Below are positions 1 through 8,489 of a DNA stretch of 64,000 nucleotides, in pieces. The notes beneath the pieces were generated by a model. That model was not told where the DNA came from and made no database searches. It saw nothing but the letters and a program-made list of their open reading frames with translations. Position 1 is the first letter of the stretch. Every line of letters begins with the position of its first letter. This stretch comes from Enterocloster bolteae (GTDB lineage: Bacteria; Bacillota; Clostridia; Lachnospirales; Lachnospiraceae), in assembly GCF_002234575.2 (NCBI RefSeq), contig NZ_CP022464.2:6386001-6450000 (forward strand), given 5' to 3'. Both the position numbers and the translations under genes were made by a program.

Positions 1-228
1 TGTCAACAGCGCGGGAAGCTGATTTCCGTCTGCCGTTTCATACCGCTTGACTGGATGCGTCCAATCAAAATTATGAATGATAGAAATGATGTATCTGTCC
101 TGATACCAGCCCATATCCAACAAAAATCCGTTTGGATATTCCACTTGCAGCATATCTTCTTTTTGTGTGTCATCCAAAAAGGTGACTGTTCCAGTGCCAA
201 AATCCACCTTGCGCCACGCTTGAACCAT
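1..228 (-). CDS. Array protein, N-terminal part only (cut by window edge)
   Basis: An open minus-strand frame starts at an ATG at 228, with GGAGG seven bases upstream, and stays open to the window edge (76 codons). It begins MVQAWRKVDFGTGTV and is rich in aromatic and charged residues, with no signal peptide or membrane segment. The stop of this gene lies outside the window, so length and family cannot be judged. It follows the next gene by 11 bases and therefore belongs to the same transcript. Its position suggests another immunity-type protein, but I do not recognise it. Confidence 0.65.
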   Translation of the reverse strand, partial: MVQAWRKVDFGTGTVTFLDDTQKEDMLQVEYPNGFLLDMGWYQDRYIISIIHNFDWTHPVKRYETADGNQLPALLT

Positions 229-239
229 CGTTTGTCCTC

Positions 240-650
240 CTACAGCCGATCCAGATTCTCTTGCAAATCGCCCTGCATCAAGTGCTGGGCAATGGCTTGG
301 TTCAGTGCCTTATATGAGTGATAGGCTGCCTGCTCTACATCGTGCAGGCACTCCTCCATCAGTGCCTCCGGAGAAATGCCTTCCCGTTTGCCATAAAGAT
401 GGCCGAAGGCATAGCACACGGACTTGAGAAAGCCGAAAATGTAGTCGTGATTTCCACGCATACTGGGCAGGTCATTGAACGAGCCCATGCCGCCATAAGC
501 CCGAAGGTGGTGGGCGACCTCCCGCCGCTGGGTCCAGTCCTCAATATCCCGTTCCAGCCAGTCAATCCAGTTTTGGAACTCTGGATGGTCTGCCAGAAGG
601 ATGGAGCGCAGACAGGTCAGAGCTTCGGTATAAATATCTGTCTGTTTCAT
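240..650 (-). CDS. DUF6966-like protein
   Basis: This 136-residue acidic protein has a central stretch (WIDWLERD, then YGGMGSFNDL near residues 53-62) that matches my memory of DUF6966, a family of small proteins found beside immunity genes. It has no membrane segment or signal peptide. The start ATG overlaps the stop of the gene upstream by four bases and follows a GGGAG site, so it is translationally coupled. Its biochemical role is unknown. Context suggests an immunity protein. Family assignment is by motif only. Confidence 0.6.
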   Translation of the reverse strand: MKQTDIYTEALTCLRSILLADHPEFQNWIDWLERDIEDWTQRREVAHHLRAYGGMGSFNDLPSMRGNHDYIFGFLKSVCYAFGHLYGKREGISPEALMEECLHDVEQAAYHSYKALNQAIAQHLMQGDLQENLDRL

Positions 651-1381
651 CCAATTTCTCCCGTCCCCTTTAATTCTTCATTATAGGCGTGGCTCTCCCA
701 GATGGCCTCAAATTCCGCCTGCTCTATGATGCAGGCGTGGAATTCCTCGCCCCAGACATGGGCGTTCAACTCCTCCACAGTGGGGATCGGCGTAATCTCG
801 ATGGCACCGTCGTAAAGGTCAGGGTTGTTGTGGGTGCGGCCATCTGCAAAAATGTCGATGGAGCGATGGGCCAGCCGCTCATTTTCGGTATCCACTTCAT
901 AGAGGATGACCGCTGGTTCACCCTCCGGTGCGCCCTCCCAAAAGAGCTTGATGTACTCGATCTTGCCAAGATAAGTCCGCATCGCTTTTTCATCGGCACA
1001 GGCTACTCGGATCATTTTTGCCAGCAGCATCAGGTCATCGATGTATTGGGAGTACACGCAGAACACATCTTCGTCGGAGTCGAAGTGAAACAGATCCACG
1101 CCGCTGTTGTTTTCCTCGAACTCCTGGATCACGCCCCGGACAAGCCGCTCCCAATCCTCGCTGCTGCCGATCAGTCCCAGCCGTCGGAATTCCTCTGTCC
1201 GGAATCCGTCACTGATTTTCAGCAGAAGGGAGATCGCATAGGGGTGGTGGGGAATGAGAAAGAATGGCGCGATCTGCTCCGGCTTCGCCCAAATTTTGAA
1301 GGGCGGGCGCGGGTCAGGTATCCAGGGCAAGATTTCCCATTCGTCCTCCGGTCGGTTTCCGTATTGGCAAAGGTCTTTCAT
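647..1381 (-). CDS. Two-part protein with C-terminal DUF6881 domain
   Basis: A 244-residue protein. The C-terminal ~95 residues (YIKLFWEG, YEVDTENERLAHRSIDIFADGR, PIPTVEELNAH, FEAIWES) show the layout of DUF6881: a strand pair, the DG-containing turn, the PIP-x-EELNA segment and the terminal EFE-IW helix. DUF6881 is a short domain often found alone in bacterial immunity neighbourhoods. The N-terminal ~145 residues (PWIPDPRPPFKIW, then ISLLLKISDGFRTEEF) are a separate unrecognised domain. GAGGAG stands eight bases before the ATG. It is cytoplasmic by composition. Fusion of two immunity modules is an inference. Confidence 0.65.
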   Translation of the reverse strand: MKDLCQYGNRPEDEWEILPWIPDPRPPFKIWAKPEQIAPFFLIPHHPYAISLLLKISDGFRTEEFRRLGLIGSSEDWERLVRGVIQEFEENNSGVDLFHFDSDEDVFCVYSQYIDDLMLLAKMIRVACADEKAMRTYLGKIEYIKLFWEGAPEGEPAVILYEVDTENERLAHRSIDIFADGRTHNNPDLYDGAIEITPIPTVEELNAHVWGEEFHACIIEQAEFEAIWESHAYNEELKGTGEIG

Positions 1382-1391
1382 AGTGTTCTCC

Positions 1392-1637
1392 TCATTCGAT
1401 GTCGTTTCGTTCTTCTTTTACATCCAGTGGAGCACCGTCCAGAGATGTGATCTGTGACAGTTCTGTTTCAGTCAGATTCTTCAGGAAAATGCAGTATTCG
1501 TCCGGGTGGCCTCCCACAAATTCCATTTTAGGCATTCCGATCTGCTGTGGGTCGGTGATCCACAGGCAAGGCTCTCCTGTTGCCCAAAACCGAGTCAGAG
1601 TAAGAATTTGGCCGTTGTAAATCACTTTCTGTTCCAT
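1392..1637 (-). CDS. Small array protein, unrecognised
   Basis: An 81-residue acidic protein starting MEQKVIYNGQILTL. The longer open frame reaches back to 1850, but that extension overlaps the upstream gene out of frame. The ATG at 1637 has GGAG at good spacing, and the upstream stop at 1640 lies three bases before it, so 1637 is the better start. It contains WATGEPCLWITDP and GGHPDEYCIFLKNLTE. I see no known catalytic motif or membrane segment. Size, acidity and context suggest an immunity-type protein. Function is not known. Confidence 0.6.
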   Translation of the reverse strand: MEQKVIYNGQILTLTRFWATGEPCLWITDPQQIGMPKMEFVGGHPDEYCIFLKNLTETELSQITSLDGAPLDVKEERNDIE

Positions 1638-1639
1638 CT

Positions 1640-2239
1640 TCATTTCTCCTGCATTTGCCTCAGTAGCTTCACGATCCGCTCCCGGTTCTTTGCGGTTTTC
1701 ATAAAGGTGGGGAGATGGTCGGCCTGGGTCATTTTCGCTCTTCCCGGCGGCTTTTCCCGCAGGTCGGCGCTGAGATAGCCGATCAGATAGGCAAGATGTT
1801 CTCGGTTGAGTGCCCATACAGGTTTTCCCTGAAATGAAGTCAAAAACCATAGTTCCAACCCGAAATAAGGTTCTCGTCCATCCCTGATTTCGCCAATATA
1901 TGAAAACGCCTCCGCTGTTTTATGGACTTCTCCCGGCATGGTTGTCCCACAATAGGGGCAGGCCACATGGAGAACGGAAAAGTGCTGCCTTTCCTCATCT
2001 TCAATATCCACCCGGTAGTACCTGCCGCAGTTTTTGCACTGGTTATGGACATCGTAGCGGTAGATCGTCCGATCACGGGCCACCTGATGGCCGCAGCTCA
2101 GGCAGCGGAAATAGGCATTATCCTCATCCGCGGTCACCACGCCCGTGCCATGACACTTGGGGCATTTCACCTGAATGCCGGAGGTGAGGGCGTCGTATGC
2201 ACTGTATGTAAAGTAGGGTTCATCAACAATTCGGCTCAT
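1640..2239 (-). CDS. Zinc-ribbon protein of the array
   Basis: A 199-residue protein with four cysteine pairs in its first half: CPKC, CLSC, CKNC and CPYC. They form two or more zinc ribbons with the look of TFIIS-like or rubredoxin-like knuckles. The second half (GLELWFLTSFQGKPVWALNREHL, then YLIGYLSADLREKP) is a non-metal domain with a helical Lys/Arg-rich tail. The start at 2239 has AGGAG eleven bases upstream. An in-frame TTG at 2260 is less likely. The ribbons may bind nucleic acid or only stabilise the fold. A role in toxin neutralisation is inferred from position. Confidence 0.6.
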   Translation of the reverse strand: MSRIVDEPYFTYSAYDALTSGIQVKCPKCHGTGVVTADEDNAYFRCLSCGHQVARDRTIYRYDVHNQCKNCGRYYRVDIEDEERQHFSVLHVACPYCGTTMPGEVHKTAEAFSYIGEIRDGREPYFGLELWFLTSFQGKPVWALNREHLAYLIGYLSADLREKPPGRAKMTQADHLPTFMKTAKNRERIVKLLRQMQEK

Positions 2240-2270
2240 ACGCCCACACGCTCCTTTCAAGAAATTGCTT

Positions 2271-2870
2271 TCACAGCCGAAATCGGAATGGTTTCAAATC
2301 CTTTGCTTTGATTGTCAGATCCGCAACGATCTTTTGCAGGAATTTTACCTGTTCCAGATACTCCGCAGGCGCGTGGATCTGCTCCAGATAGCCTATATAG
2401 CGGATGATCTGATCCAGTGCCCGTTTCCTGTATTTTGCGATTTCCCCCAAATGGGAATAACTGCGGCCTGCCACATAGCTTGGAACATCTATGTTCCGAA
2501 TGGTTTCTATATCAAGCGACCCGTGCTCCTCTTTCTCAGATTGAATGGTGGACAGCATATCTTCCGCAGAAAAACGGATGCCGCGCTCGCAGAGAAACCG
2601 CAGTTCATCAAACAGGTGGTTCGCCACAAAGTGTTCAGCCAAGGGCTCAAAAATTACATCATCCTGATACCAGCCTCCGTGGGCGCAGGAGATCAGTTCA
2701 CGGTAACGCTTTTCTGTGATCCACTGGCGCAGTATCTCTTTGATCCCGCGCATCCATGCGTCCAGCCGGGCCTTTGTTTCTTCGGGGCTATCGTTGGCTG
2801 TCCCATAGCAGGGCAGACCATTGTCTTTCAGCCACTTGGTTACTTCTTTGCTGAATTTTGTGTAGCTCAA
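2271..2870 (-). CDS. Array protein, unrecognised, helical
   Basis: A 199-residue, mostly alpha-helical cytoplasmic protein. Its N terminus is MSYTKFSKEVTKWLKDNG, the middle has CAHGGWYQDDVIFEPLAEHF, and the C terminus is a long charged helix ending in KDLKPFRFRL. No catalytic motif, metal site or membrane segment is visible. It lies between the zinc-ribbon gene and the large leucine-rich gene with short gaps on both sides, so it is part of the same transcript. I do not recognise the family. Confidence 0.55.
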   Translation of the reverse strand: MSYTKFSKEVTKWLKDNGLPCYGTANDSPEETKARLDAWMRGIKEILRQWITEKRYRELISCAHGGWYQDDVIFEPLAEHFVANHLFDELRFLCERGIRFSAEDMLSTIQSEKEEHGSLDIETIRNIDVPSYVAGRSYSHLGEIAKYRKRALDQIIRYIGYLEQIHAPAEYLEQVKFLQKIVADLTIKAKDLKPFRFRL

Positions 2871-2883
2871 TGTGACACCCCTT

Positions 2884-4365
2884 TCAAAAATCCCTCAACT
2901 GCTCAAACTTCTCCATCAGGGCATCCTTCTGGAGCGTGCCATCCGGCAGGGCATCCAGGATACCCCGCAGAGCCATGTAAATTTCATCCCGCTCCTCGGT
3001 TTCGATAAAGCCCATCTTGTTGAAAGTCTGGGTGTAGGCTGTCACCGCATCCATCGCCTGGGCCTGGGCGTCCTCGCCCGGTTCAGTGGCCAGCTTCATC
3101 AGCAGGGAGCGAGTCTTGCGGTATTGGTTGGCTGCTTTTTTTGCAGCGGCGGCAGGGATATGCTCCGCGCCGTCCCAGCCCCGGAAGGGGTTGTCCAGGT
3201 TTTGCGCCAGCCACTCCGGTTTCCGGGGCTTGGTGATCCGCAGATCCATTCCCGGCTTGCTTTTCCAGAGCTGCTTTGCCGCTTTTGCCGCATCTTCCGG
3301 CAGGCTGGTCATCCAGAACCAGCGAAGCTCCGGCATCTGCTCCGGGGTGGGGATGTCGTCCGCCCCGAAGCCGAACAGATCAAAGGTGGAGAGGTTCGTC
3401 AGTTCCCGGAACGCTCCCACAGCGGAGAAGTTTTGCAGGTTTCCCGGCGCGCCCCAGAGCCGCAGCTCCTTCAGATGGGGATGGACAGCAGCCAGCCCGG
3501 TCAGATCAAAGTCCTTCAGCTCGATGCCATGCAGCCCCCGTAAGTTCGGCAGTTCCGTGTGCGGGCAGTATTCCCCGATAAATTGGAGGGTCAAGCCGCT
3601 GCCATCTTCGGGGGCATGGATGGTACAGGCGTCCAGCCCCTTGTTCTGGAACAGGAGCTGCTCCGTTCCCTCACACAGCCATAGCTCCTCCAGCCCGGTC
3701 ATGTCCAGCATCAGCTTTCTGATGCTGGTGCCCCGCAGATCAAGTGTCCTCTGACCGTGGTTCAGCAGGGTCAGCTCACTGATAAAGGGATTCCCCCTCA
3801 GAAATTCCAGCAGATCCGGGTGCCACCGCTGGCAGATGAGTTCGGAGAGGCAGGGCAGAGCCTTTAGTTCCAGTGCCGAATCGAATGGTGCGTACTGGTC
3901 CATCACCCGATGGCTGCTGACCTTCACCGGGATACCGCCGATCTCCGTTTTCTCTTCGCTCTCCATGGCCTCCTTGAAGGCCCGCCGCCGTTCCTCCGGA
4001 ATGGCCTGCCACCGGATCTGGAGGTACACATCATAGCCGTCACTCCAGCCTCCATAGGAGCGGCAGGGCTGGTCGGTGAAGGGCGGCAGTGTGCCAACCA
4101 GCGTGTACTGGGGCGGGACCTCCAACGGCACCCGCAGCAGGTGGAGGTCGCGGGACCAGTACATGAAGTCCTTGTAGAGCGGGCGGAGATGGGGCAGTTC
4201 CTCCGCAGTCAGAGGGGCGTCGCCCACCCAATCCAGAGAGAGGACCACCGCCCAAGATTCTTTGCTCACCGTGTCCGGCGGCGCAATATAGGCCACCTGG
4301 CAGGCGGTGTAGCGTTTCAGATATTGGTTATAGACTGTATAGACCTCTCCGGCGTTGGCTTTCAT
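2884..4365 (-). CDS. Leucine-rich protein with Imm26-like N terminus
   Basis: The largest array protein (493 residues). The first ~90 residues (GEVYTVYNQYLKRYTACQV, then AVVLSLDWVGD) resemble Imm26-type immunity domains. Residues ~170-360 contain irregular leucine-rich segments such as LDLRGTSIRKLMLDMTGL, ELPNLRGLHGIELKDFDLTGL and HLKELRLWGAPGNLQNFS. The last ~130 residues are helical and charged. Similar proteins are often mislabelled as gliding-motility proteins in databases. The leucine-rich part suggests protein binding. There is no signal peptide. The Imm26 suggestion is tentative and the rest is read directly. Confidence 0.55.
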   Translation of the reverse strand: MKANAGEVYTVYNQYLKRYTACQVAYIAPPDTVSKESWAVVLSLDWVGDAPLTAEELPHLRPLYKDFMYWSRDLHLLRVPLEVPPQYTLVGTLPPFTDQPCRSYGGWSDGYDVYLQIRWQAIPEERRRAFKEAMESEEKTEIGGIPVKVSSHRVMDQYAPFDSALELKALPCLSELICQRWHPDLLEFLRGNPFISELTLLNHGQRTLDLRGTSIRKLMLDMTGLEELWLCEGTEQLLFQNKGLDACTIHAPEDGSGLTLQFIGEYCPHTELPNLRGLHGIELKDFDLTGLAAVHPHLKELRLWGAPGNLQNFSAVGAFRELTNLSTFDLFGFGADDIPTPEQMPELRWFWMTSLPEDAAKAAKQLWKSKPGMDLRITKPRKPEWLAQNLDNPFRGWDGAEHIPAAAAKKAANQYRKTRSLLMKLATEPGEDAQAQAMDAVTAYTQTFNKMGFIETEERDEIYMALRGILDALPDGTLQKDALMEKFEQLRDF

Positions 4366-4392
4366 GGCGCTCTCCTTTGTTCTGTCACATTT

Positions 4393-5340
4393 TTAATCCT
4401 GCTCTCGATAACTGGCTTCAATGTCGATGAAGCGCACATACACGGCGCAGACTTCGCCCTTTGCGTCATAGCCGAAGTAGACGGGATAGTAACCGTCACC
4501 CCAGCCAGAGGAGAAGATGGGCAGGTTGCAGTCCGTGTCCGGCACGGTCCAGTTGAGCCAGTCGCCGCAGTCCCCCTGATATTTGGGGTGGGCTTGGGCG
4601 TTTTCCTCCAGTAAGTCGCAGAACAGGTCGTTGTAGGGGTCGATGTCCGGGTCCTCCTCCAGCCGCTTGGCCCAGTATGTTTTGAAAGCCGCCTGGGTCT
4701 GGATGTCTGCAATACACCCCATTCCGGCATCTACGCCGAAACCGAAGTAGTCATCATCTCCCAGTGCCGCGTCCAGATTCTCGTTGCCCACCATGCCCAG
4801 CTCATAGCGGACAGGCTTTTCCCGGCTGACCTCCACCTTGACGCAGGCGTAGCGGTCGCCGTATTGTTCGCTGGGCACCACGCAGATTTTCACGGGATAA
4901 GTTCCGGCGGGGATCGTTTGAAGGAAGGGCAGAGTGTCCTCCAGCTCCACCAGCGGATCACAGGCGAAGATTTGCCCGGTGGGGAAATGGACGGTGCCGA
5001 TGTCCAGCACATCCACCGCCATATTCCCAATCACTTTTTCTGTAAAATGGGCCTCCAAGTCAACTTTGCAGGTCAGTTTATCCTTGATGGATTCGTATTT
5101 GTTCAGCCATTCGGTCGTAGGCATATCAGTTTCCTCCTGTTGATTCAGTTTCTTGATGTACACACTCTCCGAGCCGTCCCAATAGCAGTTCACACACCGG
5201 CCATCCTGAAAATGATGGTCACAATTCGGGTAGCCATAGAGAATATGGGCACATTCCGGGCACAGCCCCATCATCTGTGAGGAGCCTTTGAAAAACAGGC
5301 TGCCGCACTCATCACAAAGGGCCAGTTCTTTTTCTGCCAT
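4393..5340 (-). CDS. DUF4241 protein with N-terminal zinc ribbon
   Basis: A 315-residue protein. Residues ~1-50 hold a double Cys-pair ribbon (CDEC, CPEC, CDHH, CVNC). From ~residue 90 onward it has the DUF4241 layout: PAGTYPVKICVV, RYACVKVEVS, FGVDAGMGCIAD and the closing SSGWGDGYYPVYFGYD followed by VRFIDIE. DUF4241 is common in polyimmunity loci and often stands alone. Here a ribbon has been added in front. ATG at 5340 follows a GGTGAG site. A GTG three codons upstream overlaps the preceding stop and is the alternative start. Confidence 0.7.
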   Translation of the reverse strand: MAEKELALCDECGSLFFKGSSQMMGLCPECAHILYGYPNCDHHFQDGRCVNCYWDGSESVYIKKLNQQEETDMPTTEWLNKYESIKDKLTCKVDLEAHFTEKVIGNMAVDVLDIGTVHFPTGQIFACDPLVELEDTLPFLQTIPAGTYPVKICVVPSEQYGDRYACVKVEVSREKPVRYELGMVGNENLDAALGDDDYFGFGVDAGMGCIADIQTQAAFKTYWAKRLEEDPDIDPYNDLFCDLLEENAQAHPKYQGDCGDWLNWTVPDTDCNLPIFSSGWGDGYYPVYFGYDAKGEVCAVYVRFIDIEASYREQD

Positions 5341-5345
5341 AGGGC

Positions 5346-5672
5346 TCACCAGTCCCGTTCCCGGATGGCCTCCTCAGTGTCAATGGGGATGCCAAACCAC
5401 TCCAGAATGTAGGCCACGGTTGCCGCAATACATTCCCGCGCCACCGTTTCGATCTCGCTGTCGTTCTCGTCAAATTCCTCCTGAAGATCGTTGATGCCGC
5501 AGACCGCCTCGTCCAGCGTTTCCTGCACCGCATCGGTGTCGGTTTCGCCGCTCTCCAACAGGTCGATGACCTTCTGAAGCTCGTCCTTTACCTTGTTCAC
5601 CAGAAAAGCAGGATAGTAATCGTCCTGATACATTTCGTCCAGCAGTTTGTAATTCGGGTCAAATGCTTTCAT
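5346..5672 (-). CDS. DUF5713 protein
   Basis: A 108-residue, strongly acidic protein. The text MYQDDYYPAFLVNKVKDEL, then INDLQEEFDENDSEIETVAR and the final EEAIRERDW fits DUF5713, a small helical family widespread in Firmicutes and Proteobacteria accessory islands. The ATG at 5672 follows AAGGAG, and longer reading to 5696 is not needed. The stop overlaps the possible GTG start of the next gene. No enzyme motif is present. An immunity role is inferred from the family's genomic habit and from this array. Confidence 0.7.
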   Translation of the reverse strand: MKAFDPNYKLLDEMYQDDYYPAFLVNKVKDELQKVIDLLESGETDTDAVQETLDEAVCGINDLQEEFDENDSEIETVARECIAATVAYILEWFGIPIDTEEAIRERDW

Positions 5673-5688
5673 CGTGATTTCTCCTTTC

Positions 5689-6234
5689 TCATTCAAACAT
5701 CAAACCGTATGATTCAGTCAGGCTTCCATCGTCCTCGTGAAATATACACTGGTACACAGGCTCACGCTGGGTTGCTTTGCGGAACCGCTCCAGAACCGGA
5801 GCCAGCGGCTCACCAGTAGGGATACCGAGGGCATCAGACACCCGTTGCAAACTGTCCATATCCATATCTTCCAAGTTACAGTTGCGCTGCCTCTGCCCAT
5901 ACTCCTCCAGTGTTTTGGAATCTACATACTGCTTTGTGTCACAGCAGTCGTGCCAGCAGATACAGCTCACAAGCAGGGAAAAAAGGTCATCCATGCTCTC
6001 GGCCAGACGGCCTGCCTCCCCTTCGCTGCTGTAATAGCCGATGGAGCCATCTTCCAACAGGTGGTATTCTCCGCCGGAGCCATCTCTGGCAAAGGCCATA
6101 CCGGGTAGGGAGAAGGTGCATCGGCCTTCTGCGTCATCCCGCGGGGACAACTCATCCAGCAGGAAGAAGTCAAACAGCGAATCAAATTCATCCGCCAAAT
6201 CAGGCTTTTCATGCAGTATTTTCAAATAATCCAT
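5689..6234 (-). CDS. SUKH/SMI1-KNR4-like protein
   Basis: A 181-residue acidic protein. The segment FARDGSGGEYHLLEDGSIGYY, followed by SSEGEAGRLAESMDDLFSLL, carries the typical SUKH-superfamily core: a D-G-S-G-G turn, a strand, the S-S-E-G-x-A-G-R-x-A loop, then a helix. SUKH proteins neutralise diverse nuclease and deaminase toxins by direct binding. The C-terminal third is variable, as usual in this superfamily, and has a Cys/His cluster (CICWHDCCD). GGAGG lies nine bases before the ATG. Which toxin it would bind cannot be told. Confidence 0.55.
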   Translation of the reverse strand: MDYLKILHEKPDLADEFDSLFDFFLLDELSPRDDAEGRCTFSLPGMAFARDGSGGEYHLLEDGSIGYYSSEGEAGRLAESMDDLFSLLVSCICWHDCCDTKQYVDSKTLEEYGQRQRNCNLEDMDMDSLQRVSDALGIPTGEPLAPVLERFRKATQREPVYQCIFHEDDGSLTESYGLMFE

Positions 6235-6250
6235 AGCTGTTTTCCTCCGT

Positions 6251-7255
6251 TTACGGTTCTTGGGTCATTTTGCGCAGCTGTTCCAGCCACTGTGTTTCTT
6301 CCATTATCTCATCATTTTGGTAAAAATGGTCTTTATCGCGGGCCAGATGATCGGCAAGTAGAGCCGCGTCCACAGGAGTGCAAACTGTAAAACTGTCCCG
6401 ATCCGCGCCCTTGATCTCCCGGTTGAGGTAGTACACCCGCCTGGCATCGCGGGAATACCAGTGACTGAGCAATTCCCATGCGGTCAGATCCGCTTTTGAG
6501 AGTTGCTTCCCGTAGGCATAGATCCGTTTCTCATCCCTGGCAAAATAGGTATCACCCAACGAGCGGAAAGAGGAGACCTCCGCGCCCTTGATGATCTTCA
6601 CCTTGCCGTCCCCGTTGTGGAAGTAGACCTGCCGGCTGTCCTTTGCATATCCCTGGGGCGCGCCTGAATCGTTCTGGCCCTTGTCCAACACCTGGAAGGC
6701 TGCCAGCTCTGCATCTGGGATTCTCCCGCTGGTGGTGTAGACGGCTGTTTTGTCCATCGCATAGGCATAGTTTAACACCCGAAACGATGCCGGATCTGCT
6801 CCACGAAGGCGAATCCCGCCAAGAAAGCAGGCCGTAGAGGATTTGCCCCAGTAATGCCAGCAGCAAAAGTCTTTGGGCGCAACACCTTTGAGCAGACCGT
6901 TTTCATATAAGCCGGAGAAATAGACCGCTCCATCTTGAAAGAAAAACTCATTGTCCACCGGCTCTGTGTTGGTGATTGGTTGCAGCGTTTCTTCGTGCTC
7001 GGCTGTGATGCTCAACTCGATCTCATCGTCGCTGTAAACTAAGTAGAGCCCATGAGGGGCTTTTCTATCGAAATGCAGTTCAATGTCACAATATTTGAGT
7101 ATCAAAGGCTTTCCGCCGCTTCTCATGGTGGAAACGGCATCGGGCTTGCCAAATACCTCCATGATCTCATCCTGTGACATTCCGAATTTCAGCGGTGAAA
7201 TGTCCCACGGATTCTGCAATATTTGATTGCGCCAAATCGTAAAGTCCTGTTTCAT
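6251..7255 (-). CDS. DKNYY-repeat protein
   Basis: A 334-residue protein. The second half is built of repeats in which a D-x-x-x-V-Y/I-Y-x strand is followed by a G-A-D or K-A-D loop and a buried F or L: MDKTAVYTTSGRIPDAEL, KDSRQVYFHNGD, RDEKRIYAYGKQLSKADL, RDARRVYYLNREIKGADRD and RDKDHFYQNDE. This is the DKNYY family pattern. The first ~120 residues are a different domain (LKFGMSQDEIMEVFGKPD resembles a small regulatory or BLIP-like fold). The start overlaps the stop of the broken SUKH-3 gene by four bases. DKNYY proteins occur in immunity arrays. Their exact role is unknown. Confidence 0.65.
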   Translation of the reverse strand: MKQDFTIWRNQILQNPWDISPLKFGMSQDEIMEVFGKPDAVSTMRSGGKPLILKYCDIELHFDRKAPHGLYLVYSDDEIELSITAEHEETLQPITNTEPVDNEFFFQDGAVYFSGLYENGLLKGVAPKDFCCWHYWGKSSTACFLGGIRLRGADPASFRVLNYAYAMDKTAVYTTSGRIPDAELAAFQVLDKGQNDSGAPQGYAKDSRQVYFHNGDGKVKIIKGAEVSSFRSLGDTYFARDEKRIYAYGKQLSKADLTAWELLSHWYSRDARRVYYLNREIKGADRDSFTVCTPVDAALLADHLARDKDHFYQNDEIMEETQWLEQLRKMTQEP

Positions 7256-7805
7256 AGTTTTCCGTCCAGTGCCTCCACTGTTTTCATGGCAGCGGAATCA
7301 AATTTGTACTGCCGCAGTTCCCGTTCGATCAGGGCAAACACATCCGGAAAGCACTCGATCTCATCCTGGTACTCATATTTCGCATACAGTTTCCCGTACT
7401 CGGAGATCCAGACCTCCGCCGGGTAGTAGTAGCCGATATGACCGATGGGCTGGCACTTCTGACCGGCAGCCTGTTCGATCTCCGCCAGCTCACAGCCGGA
7501 CATATCCCGGAAATAGGCTCCTCCAAATGGTTTTTGATCCCGTTGACCAGGTAGGGAAACAAAGCAAATTGAAAGTCCGCTGCCCAGTTCATCTTTTTCT
7601 GTTCCAAGTACCACTCGCAGCACAGGCCGAAATACTTGCGGTAAAACCGCTGAGTGGTCTTCATCATCGGGACGCCATGATTGGCGTAATACTGCTCCGC
7701 AATGGAAATATCCACACTGCGGCCTTCGTACCATCCGGCGTACTCCATCAGCTGCTTGACCTTGCTTTTGAGATCGCCGGAGATGGGGATGCGTTCTTTG
7801 ATCAC
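7252..7805 (-). pseudogene. SUKH-3 family protein, frameshifted
   Basis: Two overlapping frames together spell one SUKH-3 protein. The first part starts at 7805 (MIKERIPISGDLKSKV, then YAGWYEGRSVDIS) and runs to VNGIKNHLEE near 7525. The second part continues one frame over with AYFRDMSGCELAEIEQ, GHIGYYYPAEVWISEYGKLY and a final helix ending VEALDGKL. A loss of one base around 7510-7540, perhaps in the A-run before NHLEE, explains the switch. The joined length (~184 residues) is right for SUKH-3. It is a true disrupted gene or a base-call error. As written it cannot make full-length protein. Confidence 0.7.
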
Positions 7806-7831
7806 TCGAATCCTCTCCTGTCGGCTGCGAA

Positions 7832-8467
7832 TTAAAGTTCATTTGGATATCCGATCTTATCAAGGCCCGTCTTGATTTCTTCCCATTCGCTGCGTTTCGG
7901 GTTCAGCGCAGCGACCAGTTCTTTTGTCACCGGAACCCCATCAGCAAGCTGGCGCACAGCCTCCAAAGGCAGGTCTGCTGGGTAAAACCACTTCCCGTAA
8001 TCCACATAGCTCTGTGGATTACCATCAATCGTGGAGAGCAGATCTTTGGATGCGTCCTCGCCGTCCATGGGATTGCAGTGCCAGGTGGTGCCATCTTCCG
8101 TCCAGACGCAGAAGGTGCTTTTCATCTTTTTGACTTCACGGCTGCCCATGAGCTTTTGCAACGCAGGGGGCATCCCATCCGTCAGGTCTTCGATACGGGG
8201 AAGTTTTTCCTCCCAGTCGTAGAGTTCGGAATCCACACCGTTGATTACACAGCCTTCCGGCGCAAACATGACGATCATGCTCTGGTCACTGCCATCAGTG
8301 GCAAAGAATGCCTCTTTGCCTTTTCGCCATGCGGGGTTGTATGTATAGTGGCGGATGAAGCTCCATTCCTCCTCCACCATGATGATGTCCAGAGTTGCCA
8401 GCCCTTTGCAGAAGTTTTTCAGGCGCTCCGCATTGGGAAGGCCAGATAAATCTTTTGTGGAAATCAT
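7832..8467 (-). CDS. Array protein, unrecognised
   Basis: A 211-residue acidic protein beginning MISTKDLSGLPNAERLKN. AGGAGG stands seven bases before this ATG, so the longer reading from 8506 is rejected. Visible landmarks are SFIRHYTYNPAW, CVINGVDSELYDWEEKLP, MKSTFCVWTEDGTTWHCNP and YGKWFYPADLPLEAVRQLADG. The alternation of short strands with DG turns resembles small alpha/beta immunity domains, but I cannot assign a family. No membrane segment, Cys cluster or catalytic triad is seen. It is co-directional and closely spaced with its neighbours. Confidence 0.55.
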   Translation of the reverse strand: MISTKDLSGLPNAERLKNFCKGLATLDIIMVEEEWSFIRHYTYNPAWRKGKEAFFATDGSDQSMIVMFAPEGCVINGVDSELYDWEEKLPRIEDLTDGMPPALQKLMGSREVKKMKSTFCVWTEDGTTWHCNPMDGEDASKDLLSTIDGNPQSYVDYGKWFYPADLPLEAVRQLADGVPVTKELVAALNPKRSEWEEIKTGLDKIGYPNEL

Positions 8468-8489
8468 GTGGTTATCCTCCTGTCTTTCG

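Noticed and set aside
7500..7545. Programmed frameshift for SUKH-3
   Set aside because: No slippery heptamer followed by a clear pseudoknot was seen. A plain base loss is simpler.
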